Below, one piece after another: positions 1 through 7,007 of a stretch of DNA of 7,262 nucleotides. Made by a program: the position numbers and the translations under genes. The DNA is taken from assembly GCA_019308705.1 (NCBI GenBank), contig JAFDHW010000116.1, forward strand, positions 1 to 7,262, written 5' to 3'. A model generated the notes under the pieces. It ran no database searches. It was not told where the DNA came from and saw only the letters and a program-made list of their open reading frames with translations. Within the stretch, counting starts at the first letter, position 1, and each line of letters starts with the position of its first letter. Source of the stretch: Deltaproteobacteria bacterium. GTDB taxonomy: Bacteria; Desulfobacterota; Desulfobacteria; Desulfobacterales; Desulfatibacillaceae.

Positions 1-144
1 TTTTGGACCGTACGTTTGAGCCTTTGCAGCGCTGATGCCGAGGGAAGCGGCCGCCTGGGCGTTTTGGAGCCTGCCTTCCATGGCGGCTTTCACGGTTTCA
101 TGGCGGATTACCTGGGCGATGGTCAACATCCCCTCCGAACACAT
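1..144 (-). pseudogene. 5' fragment of an IS transposase, apparently frameshifted
   Basis: Read on the - strand from an ATG at 144-142, preceded 8 nt upstream by a strong Shine-Dalgarno (GGAGGGAGG, 161-153), the first codons encode MCSEGMLTIAQVIRHETVKA and continue through EGRLQNAQAAASLGIS. This resembles the N-terminal helix-turn-helix of rve/DDE-type insertion-sequence transposases (ISNCY- or IS481-like), where such an alpha-helical stretch is normally followed by a residue pattern like QRLKRRV. In the starting frame the text then becomes AAKAQTYGPK, which does not fit. The +1 frame reads ALQRLKRTVQ, which does, so a small indel near 29-36 probably broke the gene. The rest lies beyond the left edge, so the catalytic domain cannot be assessed. 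The family call is by pattern only, and a different DNA-binding protein is possible. Confidence 0.5.
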
Positions 145-222
145 GGCTGGAACCTCCCTCCAAAAAGTGAGGCCCCCGTCTACCAAGGGGTGACATTTCC
201 CCCTTGGCGCTAAGGAGTGACA
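1..222 (-). mobile_element. Terminal part of an insertion sequence
   Basis: This stretch contains the transposase-like start and about 78 bp of DNA upstream of it. The outer boundary is proposed at 222 because, on the - strand, the sequence there begins TGTCACTCC and a close copy of the motif recurs 27 bp further in. Repeated transposase-binding motifs beginning with TG are common at IS ends. The other end is outside the window, so neither terminal inverted repeats nor a target-site duplication can be checked. The element points away from the operon and stops about 36 bp before the -35 box of the tRNA promoter, so it seems not to have interrupted expression. Confidence 0.4.
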
Positions 223-225
223 TAA
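183..225. repeat. Subterminal direct repeats with a nested inverted repeat
   Basis: Two copies of AAGGRGTGACAT occur at 185-196 and 212-223, differing at one base and spaced 27 bp apart. The first copy lies within a perfect inverted repeat: CCAAGGGG at 183-190 and CCCCTTGG at 200-207, separated by 9 bp that contain TGACATTTC. These could be transposase-binding sites at an IS end or an operator for the transposase gene whose start lies about 40 bp away. The repeats are read directly; the function is inferred. Confidence 0.5.
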
Positions 226-257
226 TCGCTTTGGCTGGACTCCGGCCAAGAAAATGG

Positions 258-286
258 TTGACAAACCAGGCAAAGGTACCTAGTGT
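258..286 (+). promoter_or_regulatory. Sigma-70 type promoter for tRNA-Gly (and possibly the whole operon)
   Basis: A perfect -35 hexamer TTGACA lies at 258-263, followed by exactly 17 bp and TAGTGT at 281-286, which keeps the key T1, A2 and T6 of the -10 box. The expected start near 292-294 is 6-8 nt before the first tRNA base, typical of tRNA genes. The -10 is not consensus, so the exact hexamer is less certain than the -35. Confidence 0.65.
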
Positions 287-299
287 TCATGGTTGCCTT

Positions 300-375
300 G
301 CGGGCATAACTCAGTTGGTAGAGTACAAGCTTCCCAAGCTTGGAGTCGCGAGTTCGAATCTCGTTGCCCGCTCCA
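300..375 (+). tRNA. tRNA-Gly, anticodon CCC
   Basis: This is a complete 76-nt cloverleaf with encoded CCA. The acceptor stem pairs GCGGGCA (300-306) with TGCCCGC (365-371), the discriminator is U (372) and CCA is 373-375. The D stem is ACTC/GAGT (309-312/321-324) with a GG-containing loop. The anticodon stem is CAAGC/GCTTG (326-330/338-342) with loop TTCCCAA, which places anticodon CCC at 333-335. The T stem is GCGAG/CTCGT with loop TTCGAAT. The discriminator U73, the C35-C36 pair and the G1-C72/C2-G71 start are the known glycine identity elements in bacteria. It reads codon GGG. It sits as first gene ahead of rimP-nusA, the position held by an initiator tRNA (metY) in E. coli. Confidence 0.97.
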
Positions 376-504
376 CCCGATCGCCTGTGTCCCTGTCCGA
401 GGGGCCGCCCGTTTTCGTCACCGCATCTGCGGGCGCGCTGCTTTGGAAGCGGATTGGTCGACAACCTGAACCGGTGGCGCTTTTTACAAGGTGTCTTTTC
501 AGGG

Positions 505-533
505 AACGGGCGTAAGGCCCGTTTTTTATTTTT
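505..533 (+). terminator. Intrinsic terminator downstream of tRNA-Gly
   Basis: A perfect 7-bp stem, AACGGGC (505-511) with GCCCGTT (517-523), closes a 5-nt loop GTAAG and runs into a T-rich tract that continues to about 533 with a single A. It should end most tRNA transcripts. About 130 nt of trailer lies between the tRNA and the hairpin, in which I see only a small CCGC/GCGG hairpin around 421-432 and no gene. Because no clear promoter follows, partial read-through would be needed to feed rimP. Confidence 0.85.
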
Positions 534-577
534 ATTGCCCGGGCCCCAAAAGGGCGGCGGGCCGGTGCGGCCGCACA

Positions 578-598
578 GCCGGGCTTCCCGGCGTTTTT
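578..598 (+). terminator. Second terminator-like hairpin just before rimP (possible attenuator)
   Basis: GCCGGG (578-583) pairs with CCCGGC (587-592) across a 3-nt CTT loop, followed by GTTTTT. The stem is strong but the U-tract is only five bases. It ends 19 nt before the rimP start codon, so it lies within the 5' leader of any transcript reading into the operon. It could act as a second tandem terminator or as an attenuator sensitive to NusA. The structure is visible; the regulatory role is inferred. Confidence 0.5.
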
Positions 599-617
599 CT
601 GCGGATGGATTTTTGGA

Positions 618-1127
618 ATGGCCGAAAAAGGCAAAAAACCGGACGCCCCCCCGACCGAGGACGCCGCAACCCGCAAAGAGCGGATCGTAAGGCAAGCGAC
701 CCGGCTTCTTTCGCCGGTTTTGGCCGCCGAGGGGCTGGAGCTTTTGCTGGTGGAATACAAAAGGGAGCCCGGCGGGCGGGTGCTCCGGCTGTACGTGGAC
801 CGGGAAGGCGGCGTGAGCATCGACGACTGCGCCACCGCCTCCCGGCTGGCCGGAGACCTTTTGGCCGTGCAATTGGAGGCGGAAGGCCCCTACCGGCTGG
901 AGGTGACCTCCCCGGGCGCGGACAGGCCGCTCACCGCCACCAGGCATTTCAACCGGTTTTTGGGCGAGCGGGCAAAAATCAAGACCAAAACGCCCCTGGA
1001 GGGCCGGAAAAAGTTCACCGGGGTGATCGAGGGCGCGGACGAAAATTTCGTGACCCTGCTGGTGGACGGCGAGCGATGGGCCATCCCGCGTGACGCCGTG
1101 GTTTCCGCCAGGCTTCACCCCCATTAG
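618..1127 (+). CDS. rimP: Ribosome maturation factor RimP
   Basis: RimP is a cytoplasmic factor that binds the free 30S subunit and helps late assembly of its central pseudoknot and S12-dependent region. The 169-residue product has the family layout. The N-terminal alpha/beta domain carries the signature RLYVDREGGVSIDDC (residues 57-71), then YRLEVTSPGADRPL (92-105). The C-terminal SH3-like barrel is about 107-165 and contains FTGVIEGADENFVTLLVDG. It is about 20 residues longer than the E. coli protein because of a charged, Pro-rich N-terminal extension (residues 1-20). The ATG at 618 is the first in-frame start after the leader hairpin, but only a weak purine-rich Shine-Dalgarno (GGATGG, 603-608) precedes it. 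The stop codon overlaps the nusA Shine-Dalgarno. Identification is by motif and by position ahead of nusA. Confidence 0.95.
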   Translation: MAEKGKKPDAPPTEDAATRKERIVRQATRLLSPVLAAEGLELLLVEYKREPGGRVLRLYVDREGGVSIDDCATASRLAGDLLAVQLEAEGPYRLEVTSPGADRPLTATRHFNRFLGERAKIKTKTPLEGRKKFTGVIEGADENFVTLLVDGERWAIPRDAVVSARLHPH

Positions 1128-1137
1128 GAGAAAACCA

Positions 1138-2532
1138 ATGCTAAGCGAAATCAGCCGCGTCATCGACCAGGTCGCCCGCGACAAGGGCATCGACCGCGCC
1201 ATCCTCATCACCACCCTGGAGGAGGCCCTGCAGTCTGCGGCCCGCAAGAAGCTGGGCCCCAAGGCCGACATCGAGGTGCGCTACAACGAGGAGAGCGGCG
1301 AGGTGGAGGTGTTCCAGTTCAAGGAGGTGGTGGAAAAAATCACCGATCCTGATCTGGAGATCACCCTCGAGGAAGGCCGTGAGCTGGACCCGGAGTGCGA
1401 GATCGGCGACTCCCTGGGCGTGCTCATGGACACCCGGACCTTCGGCCGCATCGCCGCCCAGAGCGCCAAGCAGGTCATCATCCAGAAGATGAAGGACGCG
1501 GAGCGCGACGCGGTCTACCACAACTTCGTGGACAGGAAGGGCGAGATCATAAACGGCATCGTCCAGCGCATGGAGCGCGGCGACATCATCGTGAACCTGG
1601 GCTCCACCGAGGGGCTTTTGCCCTCGCGGGAGCAGGTGCCCAGGGAAAACTACCACCGGGGAGACCGGGTGCGGGCCTACATCCTGGACGTGCTCCTGGA
1701 AGGCCGCGGTCCCCAGGTGATTCTCTCCCGCACCCACCCCAACTTCCTCATGAACCTGTTCAAGATGGAAGTGCCTGAAATCGGCGAAGGCATCGTGAGC
1801 ATCATGGCTACGGCCCGGGAGCCGGGCGTGCGGTCCAAGATCGCCGTGGCCTCCTCGGACTCGGACATCGACGCGGTGGGCGCGTGCGTGGGCATGAAGG
1901 GCAGCCGGGTGCAGAACGTGGTGCATGAGTTGAGGGGCGAAAAGATCGACATCGTGCCCTGGCACGCGGACGCGGCCAAGTTCGTATGCAACGCCCTGGC
2001 CCCGGCCCAGATCTCCCGGGTCATCATCGACGAGGAAAACCACTCCATGGAAGTCATCGTGCCCGACGAGTTCCTTTCCGTGGCCATCGGAAAGAAGGGC
2101 CAGAACGTGCGCTTGGCTTCCAAGCTCACGGGGTGGCGCTTGGACGTGAAGGACGAAAAATCCTACAACCGCACCATGCAGGAGGGCTACGCCTCCCTGC
2201 TGGAGCTTCCGGGCATGAGCGTGTCCGTGGCCGACGCCCTCTACGAGAAGGGGTTCTTCTCCGTGGACGAGCTGGCCCAGGCCAACCCCGGGGACCTGGA
2301 CTTTTTGCGGTCCGGGGAACTTGACCCCGCAGACCTTGTGGCCGCGGCGGCGAAGGCCGTGCAAAACCGGGAAGCAGAAGAGGCCCGGGAGGCCGAGGCC
2401 GCCGAGGCAGGGGAAGCAGGGGAAGAAGCCGAAGCCGGGGCCGAGGAGGCCGACAAAACCGGGGAGGAGCCGGAGGAGGCCGTGGCACAGGCCGGCGAAG
2501 CGCCCCCGGTGGAGGACAAGCCCAACGCGTAA
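1138..2532 (+). CDS. nusA: Transcription termination/antitermination factor NusA
   Basis: NusA binds RNA polymerase and nascent RNA and modulates pausing, intrinsic and Rho-dependent termination, and antitermination. The 464-residue protein starts [20 protein letters not shown]. It shows the RNAP-binding N-terminal domain (about 1-125), an S1 domain (about 134-198, [20 protein letters not shown]), KH1 with GMKG at 252-255, and KH2 with GKKG at 318-321. One helix-hairpin-helix repeat follows (about 350-412, [20 protein letters not shown]), then a Glu/Ala-rich acidic tail (about 410-464). E. coli NusA has two C-terminal acidic repeats; only one is recognisable here. ATG 1138 is chosen over in-frame upstream starts because AGGAG (1126-1130) sits 7 nt before it and homologues begin with this MxxE motif. 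Coupling to rimP is likely, as that Shine-Dalgarno overlaps the rimP stop. Confidence 0.97.
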   Translation: MLSEISRVIDQVARDKGIDRAILITTLEEALQSAARKKLGPKADIEVRYNEESGEVEVFQFKEVVEKITDPDLEITLEEGRELDPECEIGDSLGVLMDTRTFGRIAAQSAKQVIIQKMKDAERDAVYHNFVDRKGEIINGIVQRMERGDIIVNLGSTEGLLPSREQVPRENYHRGDRVRAYILDVLLEGRGPQVILSRTHPNFLMNLFKMEVPEIGEGIVSIMATAREPGVRSKIAVASSDSDIDAVGACVGMKGSRVQNVVHELRGEKIDIVPWHADAAKFVCNALAPAQISRVIIDEENHSMEVIVPDEFLSVAIGKKGQNVRLASKLTGWRLDVKDEKSYNRTMQEGYASLLELPGMSVSVADALYEKGFFSVDELAQANPGDLDFLRSGELDPADLVAAAAKAVQNREAEEAREAEAAEAGEAGEEAEAGAEEADKTGEEPEEAVAQAGEAPPVEDKPNA

Positions 2533-2536
2533 GCAT

Positions 2537-2618
2537 GCGGGAAAGCCCGCGGCGAGATAAAGAGAAACCCTATAACCCTTGAAGCAGGCGGGCCGAAACG
2601 CCCGGGCGCATTTGGCGC
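2537..2618 (+). other. nusA-infB intergenic region with small hairpins and a TATAAC box
   Basis: The 114-nt gap holds GCGGG/CCCGC (2537-2541/2546-2550, 4-nt loop), CGGGC/GCCCG (2589-2593/2600-2604, 6-nt loop) and a weaker GCGC/GCGC stem (2606-2618). None is followed by a T-tract, so they do not look like terminators; mRNA processing or stability elements are possible. An AT-richer stretch contains TATAAC at 2571-2576, a near-consensus -10 without a recognisable -35, so an internal infB promoter is only a weak possibility. No ORF for ylxR or ylxQ fits here. Confidence 0.35.
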
Positions 2619-2646
2619 TGAAGCAGCCGCTCTTTTGGGGGAATGA

Positions 2647-5361
2647 ATGTCCAAGATCAAAGTCCACGAGTTGGCCAGGGAGCTTAACATGACCAACAAG
2701 ATGCTCCTGGAGAAAATCCAGGGCATCGAGCTTCCCGAGCCCGTGACCCACCACATGAACGCCCTGGAGCCCGAGGACGCCCAGAAGATCCGGGACCTCA
2801 TCTTGAACAAGACGGCGCAGGACGTGGAAGAAAAGCGCGTGGCCAGCGGCGTCATCCGGCGCCGCCGCGTGACCCGGCCCAAGCCCGTCGAGGCCGAGGC
2901 GGCCCCGCCCGAGGCGCGCGAACCCGCGCCGCCCCCGGAAGAAGCGCCGGAAGAGGCCCCGGCCCCGCCGACGCCGGCCGAACCAGCCGCTCTCCCGGAG
3001 GAAAAGGCCAAAAAGCCCAAGAAAGCCAAGGAGGAGACTCCCGCCAAGGTGGTCAAGCCCGCCCCGGCCAAGAAAAAGCCCGGGGAAAAGGCCAAGCCGC
3101 CCAAGCCGGCGGAGGAGGCTCCCTCGCCCGAGCCTCCCGCAGAAGCCGAGGCGGCGGCCCCGCCTGCCGAGGCGCAGGAGGCCGCGCCGCCGGAGCCGGC
3201 TCCGGTGGAGGAGGAAAAACCCAAGCCCAAGGCCCAAAAGAAGAAAAAGAGCGAACCCGCGGCCAAGATCATCAGCCTGCCGGAGCATCCGGTTGCGCCC
3301 CAGCCTCCCCCTTCGGCGCGCGCCGAGCATCCCGCCGTGTTCCGGCCCACGGGCCCGCCCCCCGCGGGCGAGGAAACCGTCGGCAAGCGGAGGAAAAAGG
3401 GCAAGAAAAAGGGCGCCCAGCACGCCGAGGAAGTGGACCCCCGGTTCTTCAAGAAAAAGATCTCCTTCCGCAAAAAGGCGGTGGTGGAGGGCAAGGACCT
3501 CTACGACCAGGCCCCGGGAAGGCACCGGAAGGGCAAGAAGGGCGCCAAGGCTCTCAAGCCCGCCCAGACCATGACCACCACGCCCAAGGCCATCAAGCGC
3601 CGCATCAAGGTGGACGAGGCCATCATGCTTTCGGACCTGGCCAAGCGCATGGGCATCAAGGCCAACGAGCTCATCAAAAAGCTCATGGACATGGGTGTCA
3701 TGGCCACGATGAACCAGACCATCGACTTTGACACCGCCTCGGTGCTGGCCTCGGAGTTCGGCTACGAGGTGGAAAAGGCCGCCTTTGAGGAGGAGACCGT
3801 GCTCCGCCGGGCCGGGTCCGCGGAAACGGCCCCGGAAAAGAAGGAGGCCAGGCCGCCTGTGGTCACCATCATGGGCCACGTGGACCACGGCAAGACCTCG
3901 CTTTTAGACGCCTTCCGGAAGGCCAAGACCAACGTCACGGACCAGGAGGCCGGCGGCATCACCCAGCACATTGGCGCCTACGTGGTGGACACCCAGAGGG
4001 GCCGGATGGTCTTTCTGGACACCCCGGGCCACGAGGCCTTCACCGCCATGCGCTCCCGGGGCTCCCAGATCACGGACATCGTCATCCTGGTGGTGGCCGC
4101 GGACGACGGGGTTATGCCCCAGACCATCGAGGCCATCAACCACGCGAGGTCTGCGGGCGTTCCCATCATCGTGGCCGTGAACAAGATGGACAAGCCCAAC
4201 GCGGACCCGGACAAGGTGCTGCGCGAGCTTTCCGAGCAGGGCCTGGTGCCCGAGGACTGGGGCGGCGACACCATCGTGTCTTTCGTGTCCGCCAAGACCC
4301 GGGAAGGTTTGGACAACCTGCTGGAGATGGTGCTCCTCCAGGCCGAGATCCTGGAGCTGGCCGCGGACCCGAACAAGCCCGCCTGGGGCCACGTCATCGA
4401 GGCGCGCATGGACCCGGGCCGCGGCACGGTGGCCACGGTCCTGGTGCAGGAAGGCACCCTGCGCACGGGCGAACCCGTGGTCTGCGGCATGCATTACGGC
4501 AAGGTGCGGGCCATGATGAACGAGCTCGGCCAGCAGGTGGATGAGGCCGGACCGTCCATCCCCGTGGAGATCCTGGGGCTTTCCGGGGTGCCCATGGCCG
4601 GCGACGAACTGGTGGCCGTGGAGAACGAAAAGGCCGCCCGCCAGGTTTCCGAACACCGCACCCAGAAGCAGCGCAACGTGGAGCTGGCAAAGAGCAGCCG
4701 CCTGTCGTTGGAATCGCTGTTCGACAAGATGAAGGAGGGCGAGGTCAAGGACTTAAACATCATCCTCAAGGCGGACGTGCAGGGCTCCACCGAGGCTTTG
4801 CGCGAGTCGCTGGAAAAGCTTTCCGGCGACGAGGTGCACATCAACATCGTGCACTCGGGCACCGGCGCGGTGAACGAGTCGGACGTGTCCCTTGCCGCGG
4901 TTTCCGACGCCCTGATCATCGCCTTCAACGTGCGGCCCAACGCCAAGGTCATGGAAGCCGCCGCCGAGGAGCACGTGGAAATCCGCTATTACGATGTCAT
5001 CTACAACATGATCAACGACATCAAGGCCGCGGTGGTGGGCATGATGGAATCCACCTTCGAGGAGAAGATCCTTGGACGGGCCGAGGTGCGCGACACGTTC
5101 GCCATTCCCAAGGTGGGGACCATCGCCGGCTCTTACGTCACCGACGGCAAGGCGGAGCGCGGCGCGAACGTGCGCGTGGTGCGGGACGGCACGGTGGTCT
5201 ACGACGGCAAGGTGGGCTCCCTGCGCCGGTTCAAGGAGGACGTGAAGGAAGTCAAGCAGGGCTTCGAGTGCGGCGTGGGCGTGGAGAACTTCAACGACAT
5301 CAAGGTGGGGGACACCCTGGAGTTCTACGCCTTGGAGGAGATAAAGCCCAAGCTGGAGTAA
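2647..5361 (+). CDS. infB: Translation initiation factor IF-2
   Basis: IF-2 is the GTPase that brings fMet-tRNA to the 30S subunit and promotes subunit joining. The 904-residue protein has an IF2_N domain at 1-52 ([12 protein letters not shown]). A long Pro/Ala/Glu/Lys-rich disordered linker spans about 60-310 with basic runs such as KKKK. A second IF2_N domain lies at about 318-375 ([20 protein letters not shown]). The GTP-binding domain has G1 GHVDHGKT 410-417, switch I GGITQH, G3 DTPGH 458-462, G4 NKMD 512-515 and G5 SAK 548-550. The following beta-barrel, linker and C-terminal fMet-tRNA-binding domains end [20 protein letters not shown]. All GTPase motifs are intact, including the catalytic His of DTPGH. 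Length is close to E. coli IF-2 (890). The ATG at 2647 follows GGGGGA by 4 nt; an out-of-frame ATG overlaps just upstream at 2643. I see no convincing internal start for a shorter isoform. Confidence 0.98.
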   Translation: MSKIKVHELARELNMTNKMLLEKIQGIELPEPVTHHMNALEPEDAQKIRDLILNKTAQDVEEKRVASGVIRRRRVTRPKPVEAEAAPPEAREPAPPPEEAPEEAPAPPTPAEPAALPEEKAKKPKKAKEETPAKVVKPAPAKKKPGEKAKPPKPAEEAPSPEPPAEAEAAAPPAEAQEAAPPEPAPVEEEKPKPKAQKKKKSEPAAKIISLPEHPVAPQPPPSARAEHPAVFRPTGPPPAGEETVGKRRKKGKKKGAQHAEEVDPRFFKKKISFRKKAVVEGKDLYDQAPGRHRKGKKGAKALKPAQTMTTTPKAIKRRIKVDEAIMLSDLAKRMGIKANELIKKLMDMGVMATMNQTIDFDTASVLASEFGYEVEKAAFEEETVLRRAGSAETAPEKKEARPPVVTIMGHVDHGKTSLLDAFRKAKTNVTDQEAGGITQHIGAYVVDTQRGRMVFLDTPGHEAFTAMRSRGSQITDIVILVVAADDGVMPQTIEAINHARSAGVPIIVAVNKMDKPNADPDKVLRELSEQGLVPEDWGGDTIVSFVSAKTREGLDNLLEMVLLQAEILELAADPNKPAWGHVIEARMDPGRGTVATVLVQEGTLRTGEPVVCGMHYGKVRAMMNELGQQVDEAGPSIPVEILGLSGVPMAGDELVAVENEKAARQVSEHRTQKQRNVELAKSSRLSLESLFDKMKEGEVKDLNIILKADVQGSTEALRESLEKLSGDEVHINIVHSGTGAVNESDVSLAAVSDALIIAFNVRPNAKVMEAAAEEHVEIRYYDVIYNMINDIKAAVVGMMESTFEEKILGRAEVRDTFAIPKVGTIAGSYVTDGKAERGANVRVVRDGTVVYDGKVGSLRRFKEDVKEVKQGFECGVGVENFNDIKVGDTLEFYALEEIKPKLE

Positions 5362-5403
5362 GCCGGCCCAGCCGGTTTGCGACCCGCGGGGCGGGAGGCG
5401 CAC

Positions 5404-5691
5404 ATGGTGGTGGCCTATGGAACCGTGGCCCTGCGGCTGCCGGAAAACCACTCGTTGAAGGGCAAGCGCAAGGTGGTCAAGGCGGTCATCGGCCGCATCC
5501 GGTCAAACTTCAACGCCTCGGTGGCCGAAACCGGGGACAACGACATGCACCAGCGCGCGGAAATCGGGTTCGCCCTGGTTTCCAACTCGTCGCAACTGGC
5601 GAATTCGAAAATGGATCGCATCATAAACCTCATCGAGCAAATGGGCATTTGCGAGGTGATGGATGCGGATATGGAGATCATGGTCGTATGA
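5404..5691 (+). CDS. DUF503 family protein (YlxP-like), function unknown
   Basis: This 95-residue protein matches the DUF503/YlxP pattern. It has an N-terminal beta strand and RLPENHSLKGKRKVVKAVIG (11-30), then NFNASVAETGDNDMHQRAEI (36-55), and a C-terminal helix plus strand ending in ADMEI. The family is a small alpha/beta fold commonly found between infB and rbfA in several phyla, and its biochemical role is not established. The setting suggests a link to ribosome or 30S maturation, which is inference. ATG 5404 is preferred over an in-frame TTG at 5377 because GGGAGG (5393-5398) lies 5 nt before it and homologues begin MVV/MIV. The stop overlaps the rbfA start as ATGA, indicating translational coupling. 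The last third is visibly less GC-rich than its neighbours and uses an ATA codon. No signal peptide or membrane segment is seen. Confidence 0.9.
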   Translation: MVVAYGTVALRLPENHSLKGKRKVVKAVIGRIRSNFNASVAETGDNDMHQRAEIGFALVSNSSQLANSKMDRIINLIEQMGICEVMDADMEIMVV

Positions 5692-6056
5692 AACCCTTTT
5701 CCCGCCAGGAGCGGGTGGGAGCCCTCGTGCGCCGGAAGATCGCAGAGATCCTGGCAAAGGAGCTCAAGGATCCCCGCCTGGGCCCCGTGACCGTGACCGG
5801 CGTACGCATGACCACGGATTTGAAGGTCGCCCGGGTGTACTACACGGTCCGGGAGGGCGACCCCGCCCTGAAGCGGGGCGCGGACCGGGCCTTTGCCTCG
5901 GCCAGGGGCTTCATCAAGAAGGAGATGGGACAAGACCTGAAACTTCGCTACATGCCCCGGTTGGAATTCTTCTACGACGAGTCCATCGACCGGGGCGAGC
6001 GCATCGAAAAGCTCCTGAAACAAACCGGCGACACCGGTGCGCCGGGCGAGGAATAA
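5688..6056 (+). CDS. rbfA: 30S ribosome-binding factor RbfA
   Basis: RbfA binds immature 30S subunits near helices 1, 44 and 45 of 16S rRNA and aids 5'-end processing and cold adaptation. The 122-residue protein shows the family path: FSRQERVGALVRRKIAEIL (4-22), KDPRLGPVTVTGVRMTTDL (27-45) and VYYTV. The KH-like helix-kink-helix follows with an AxG motif (ARG 72-74 in ASARGFIKKEM), and then RYMPRLEFFYDESIDRGERI (87-106). It is slightly shorter than the E. coli protein and has a short Gly/Glu tail. The start ATG overlaps the upstream DUF503 stop; a GGAG at 5673-5676 is 11 nt away, so coupling to that gene probably assists initiation. Confidence 0.96.
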   Translation: MKPFSRQERVGALVRRKIAEILAKELKDPRLGPVTVTGVRMTTDLKVARVYYTVREGDPALKRGADRAFASARGFIKKEMGQDLKLRYMPRLEFFYDESIDRGERIEKLLKQTGDTGAPGEE

Positions 6057-6067
6057 GCTTTCGCGGC

Positions 6068-6982
6068 ATGGACGGCATCCTCGTCATGAACAAGCCGGCC
6101 GGCATGACCAGCGCCACGCTGGTCTCCAAGGTCAAGCGCATCCTGGGCGGCCCCAAGGTGGGTCACACCGGCACACTGGATCCGTTCGCCACCGGCGTGC
6201 TGGTCCTGTGCGTGGGAGCCGCCACCCGGCTGGCCCGGTTTTTCCTGCACGGGGACAAGACCTACGACGCCACCCTGGCGTTGGGCGTCACCACGGACAC
6301 CCAGGATCCCACCGGCCAAGTGGTGGATACGCGGGAGGTCCCGGACCTGTCCGAAGACGAGATCAAGGAGGCCTTTGCCGGGTTCGTGGGGGAGATCGAG
6401 CAGACGCCGCCCGTGTACTCGGCCCTCAAGCACAACGGGGTGCCCCTGTACAAGCTGGCCCGAAGCGGCAAGCCCGTGCAGAAGCCGCCCCGGAAGGTGA
6501 CCATCCACTGGATCGATGTCACCGGCGTGGACCTGCCGCGGGTGACGTTTTCCGCCCACTGCTCCGGCGGCACCTACATCCGCACCCTGTGCGCGGACGT
6601 GGGCGGGCGCCTGGGTTGCGGCGGGCACCTTTCCGAACTGCGCCGGACCAACAACAGCGGGTTTTCCATCGACGAGGCCCTTGACCTGCAGACCTTGAAG
6701 GAAATGGCCCGATCCGGGAAGGCGGCCGAAGCGCTCATTCCCATGGCCGACGCCCTGCCCCGCATGCCCGAGTTTTTGGCAGGGCCCGGCGTGGCCGGAA
6801 AAATCGCGAATGGCCAGGAAATCCTGTGGGAGGAACTGGTTCCTGCGGACAAAGGACAAGAGGAATTCGACCCCCAGCACGTGAAGGTGGTGGACGCCCA
6901 AAGAAACCTTCTGGCCGTAATGGGCCCGCGGCCCGACGGGGAGGGGCTTTCCTACTGCTGCGTGTTCGGCGGCCGGAAGTAA
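6068..6982 (+). CDS. truB: tRNA pseudouridine(55) synthase TruB
   Basis: TruB isomerises U55 in the T loop of tRNAs, and the E. coli enzyme also acts as a tRNA-folding chaperone. The 304-residue protein begins [15 protein letters not shown], the usual motif I start. It contains the catalytic loop [12 protein letters not shown] with nucleophile Asp38, then [39 protein letters not shown] and [15 protein letters not shown], followed by the GHLSELRRT segment. A C-terminal PUA-like region (about 235-304) ends with YCCVFGGRK. All expected active-site residues (Asp, the Tyr in KTYDA, and the Arg in TYIRTL) are visible. ATG 6068 is chosen by homology; the Shine-Dalgarno is poor (GAGGA about 15 nt upstream inside the rbfA end), so initiation probably depends on ribosomes finishing rbfA 11 nt before. 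No DHH-phosphoesterase gene lies between rbfA and truB. Confidence 0.97.
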   Translation: MDGILVMNKPAGMTSATLVSKVKRILGGPKVGHTGTLDPFATGVLVLCVGAATRLARFFLHGDKTYDATLALGVTTDTQDPTGQVVDTREVPDLSEDEIKEAFAGFVGEIEQTPPVYSALKHNGVPLYKLARSGKPVQKPPRKVTIHWIDVTGVDLPRVTFSAHCSGGTYIRTLCADVGGRLGCGGHLSELRRTNNSGFSIDEALDLQTLKEMARSGKAAEALIPMADALPRMPEFLAGPGVAGKIANGQEILWEELVPADKGQEEFDPQHVKVVDAQRNLLAVMGPRPDGEGLSYCCVFGGRK

Positions 6983-7007
6983 CCAACGCAAGAACACGGA
7001 TTCAGGC

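Noticed and set aside
16..213. Small + strand ORF at the left edge
   Set aside because: It overlaps the better-supported transposase-like start on the - strand, begins at a non-ATG codon and resembles no family.
458..490. Possible promoter for rimP (TCGACA at 458-463, TACAAG at 485-490)
   Set aside because: The spacing is 21 bp and the hairpin terminator follows immediately, so it would not feed rimP efficiently.
1090..1137. Upstream in-frame extension of nusA
   Set aside because: It would overlap rimP, adds residues not seen in NusA, and the start at 1138 has a well-placed AGGAG.
210..1271. Long - strand open frames crossing the tRNA, with translations containing NEIRTRDSKLGK-like and RATRFELATPSLG-like text
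   Set aside because: These strings are the well-known false protein motifs produced by translating the antisense strand of a tRNA gene. The frames also overlap rimP and have no supporting start signal.
3029..3051. Possible internal GTG start in infB for a shorter IF-2 isoform
   Set aside because: The AGGAGG lies about 14 nt from the in-frame GTG, too far, and such purine runs are common in this Lys/Glu-rich linker.
2241..3494. Ser/Ala/Gly-rich 417-codon - strand frame
   Set aside because: It is opposite the IF-2 linker and its composition mirrors the repetitive coding strand; no Shine-Dalgarno or domain is seen.
1141..3888. A 915-codon open frame on the - strand, opposite nusA and infB
   Set aside because: It is the antisense shadow of two certain genes in GC-rich DNA. 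Its translation is low-complexity Gly/Leu/His/Arg-rich with no recognisable domain.
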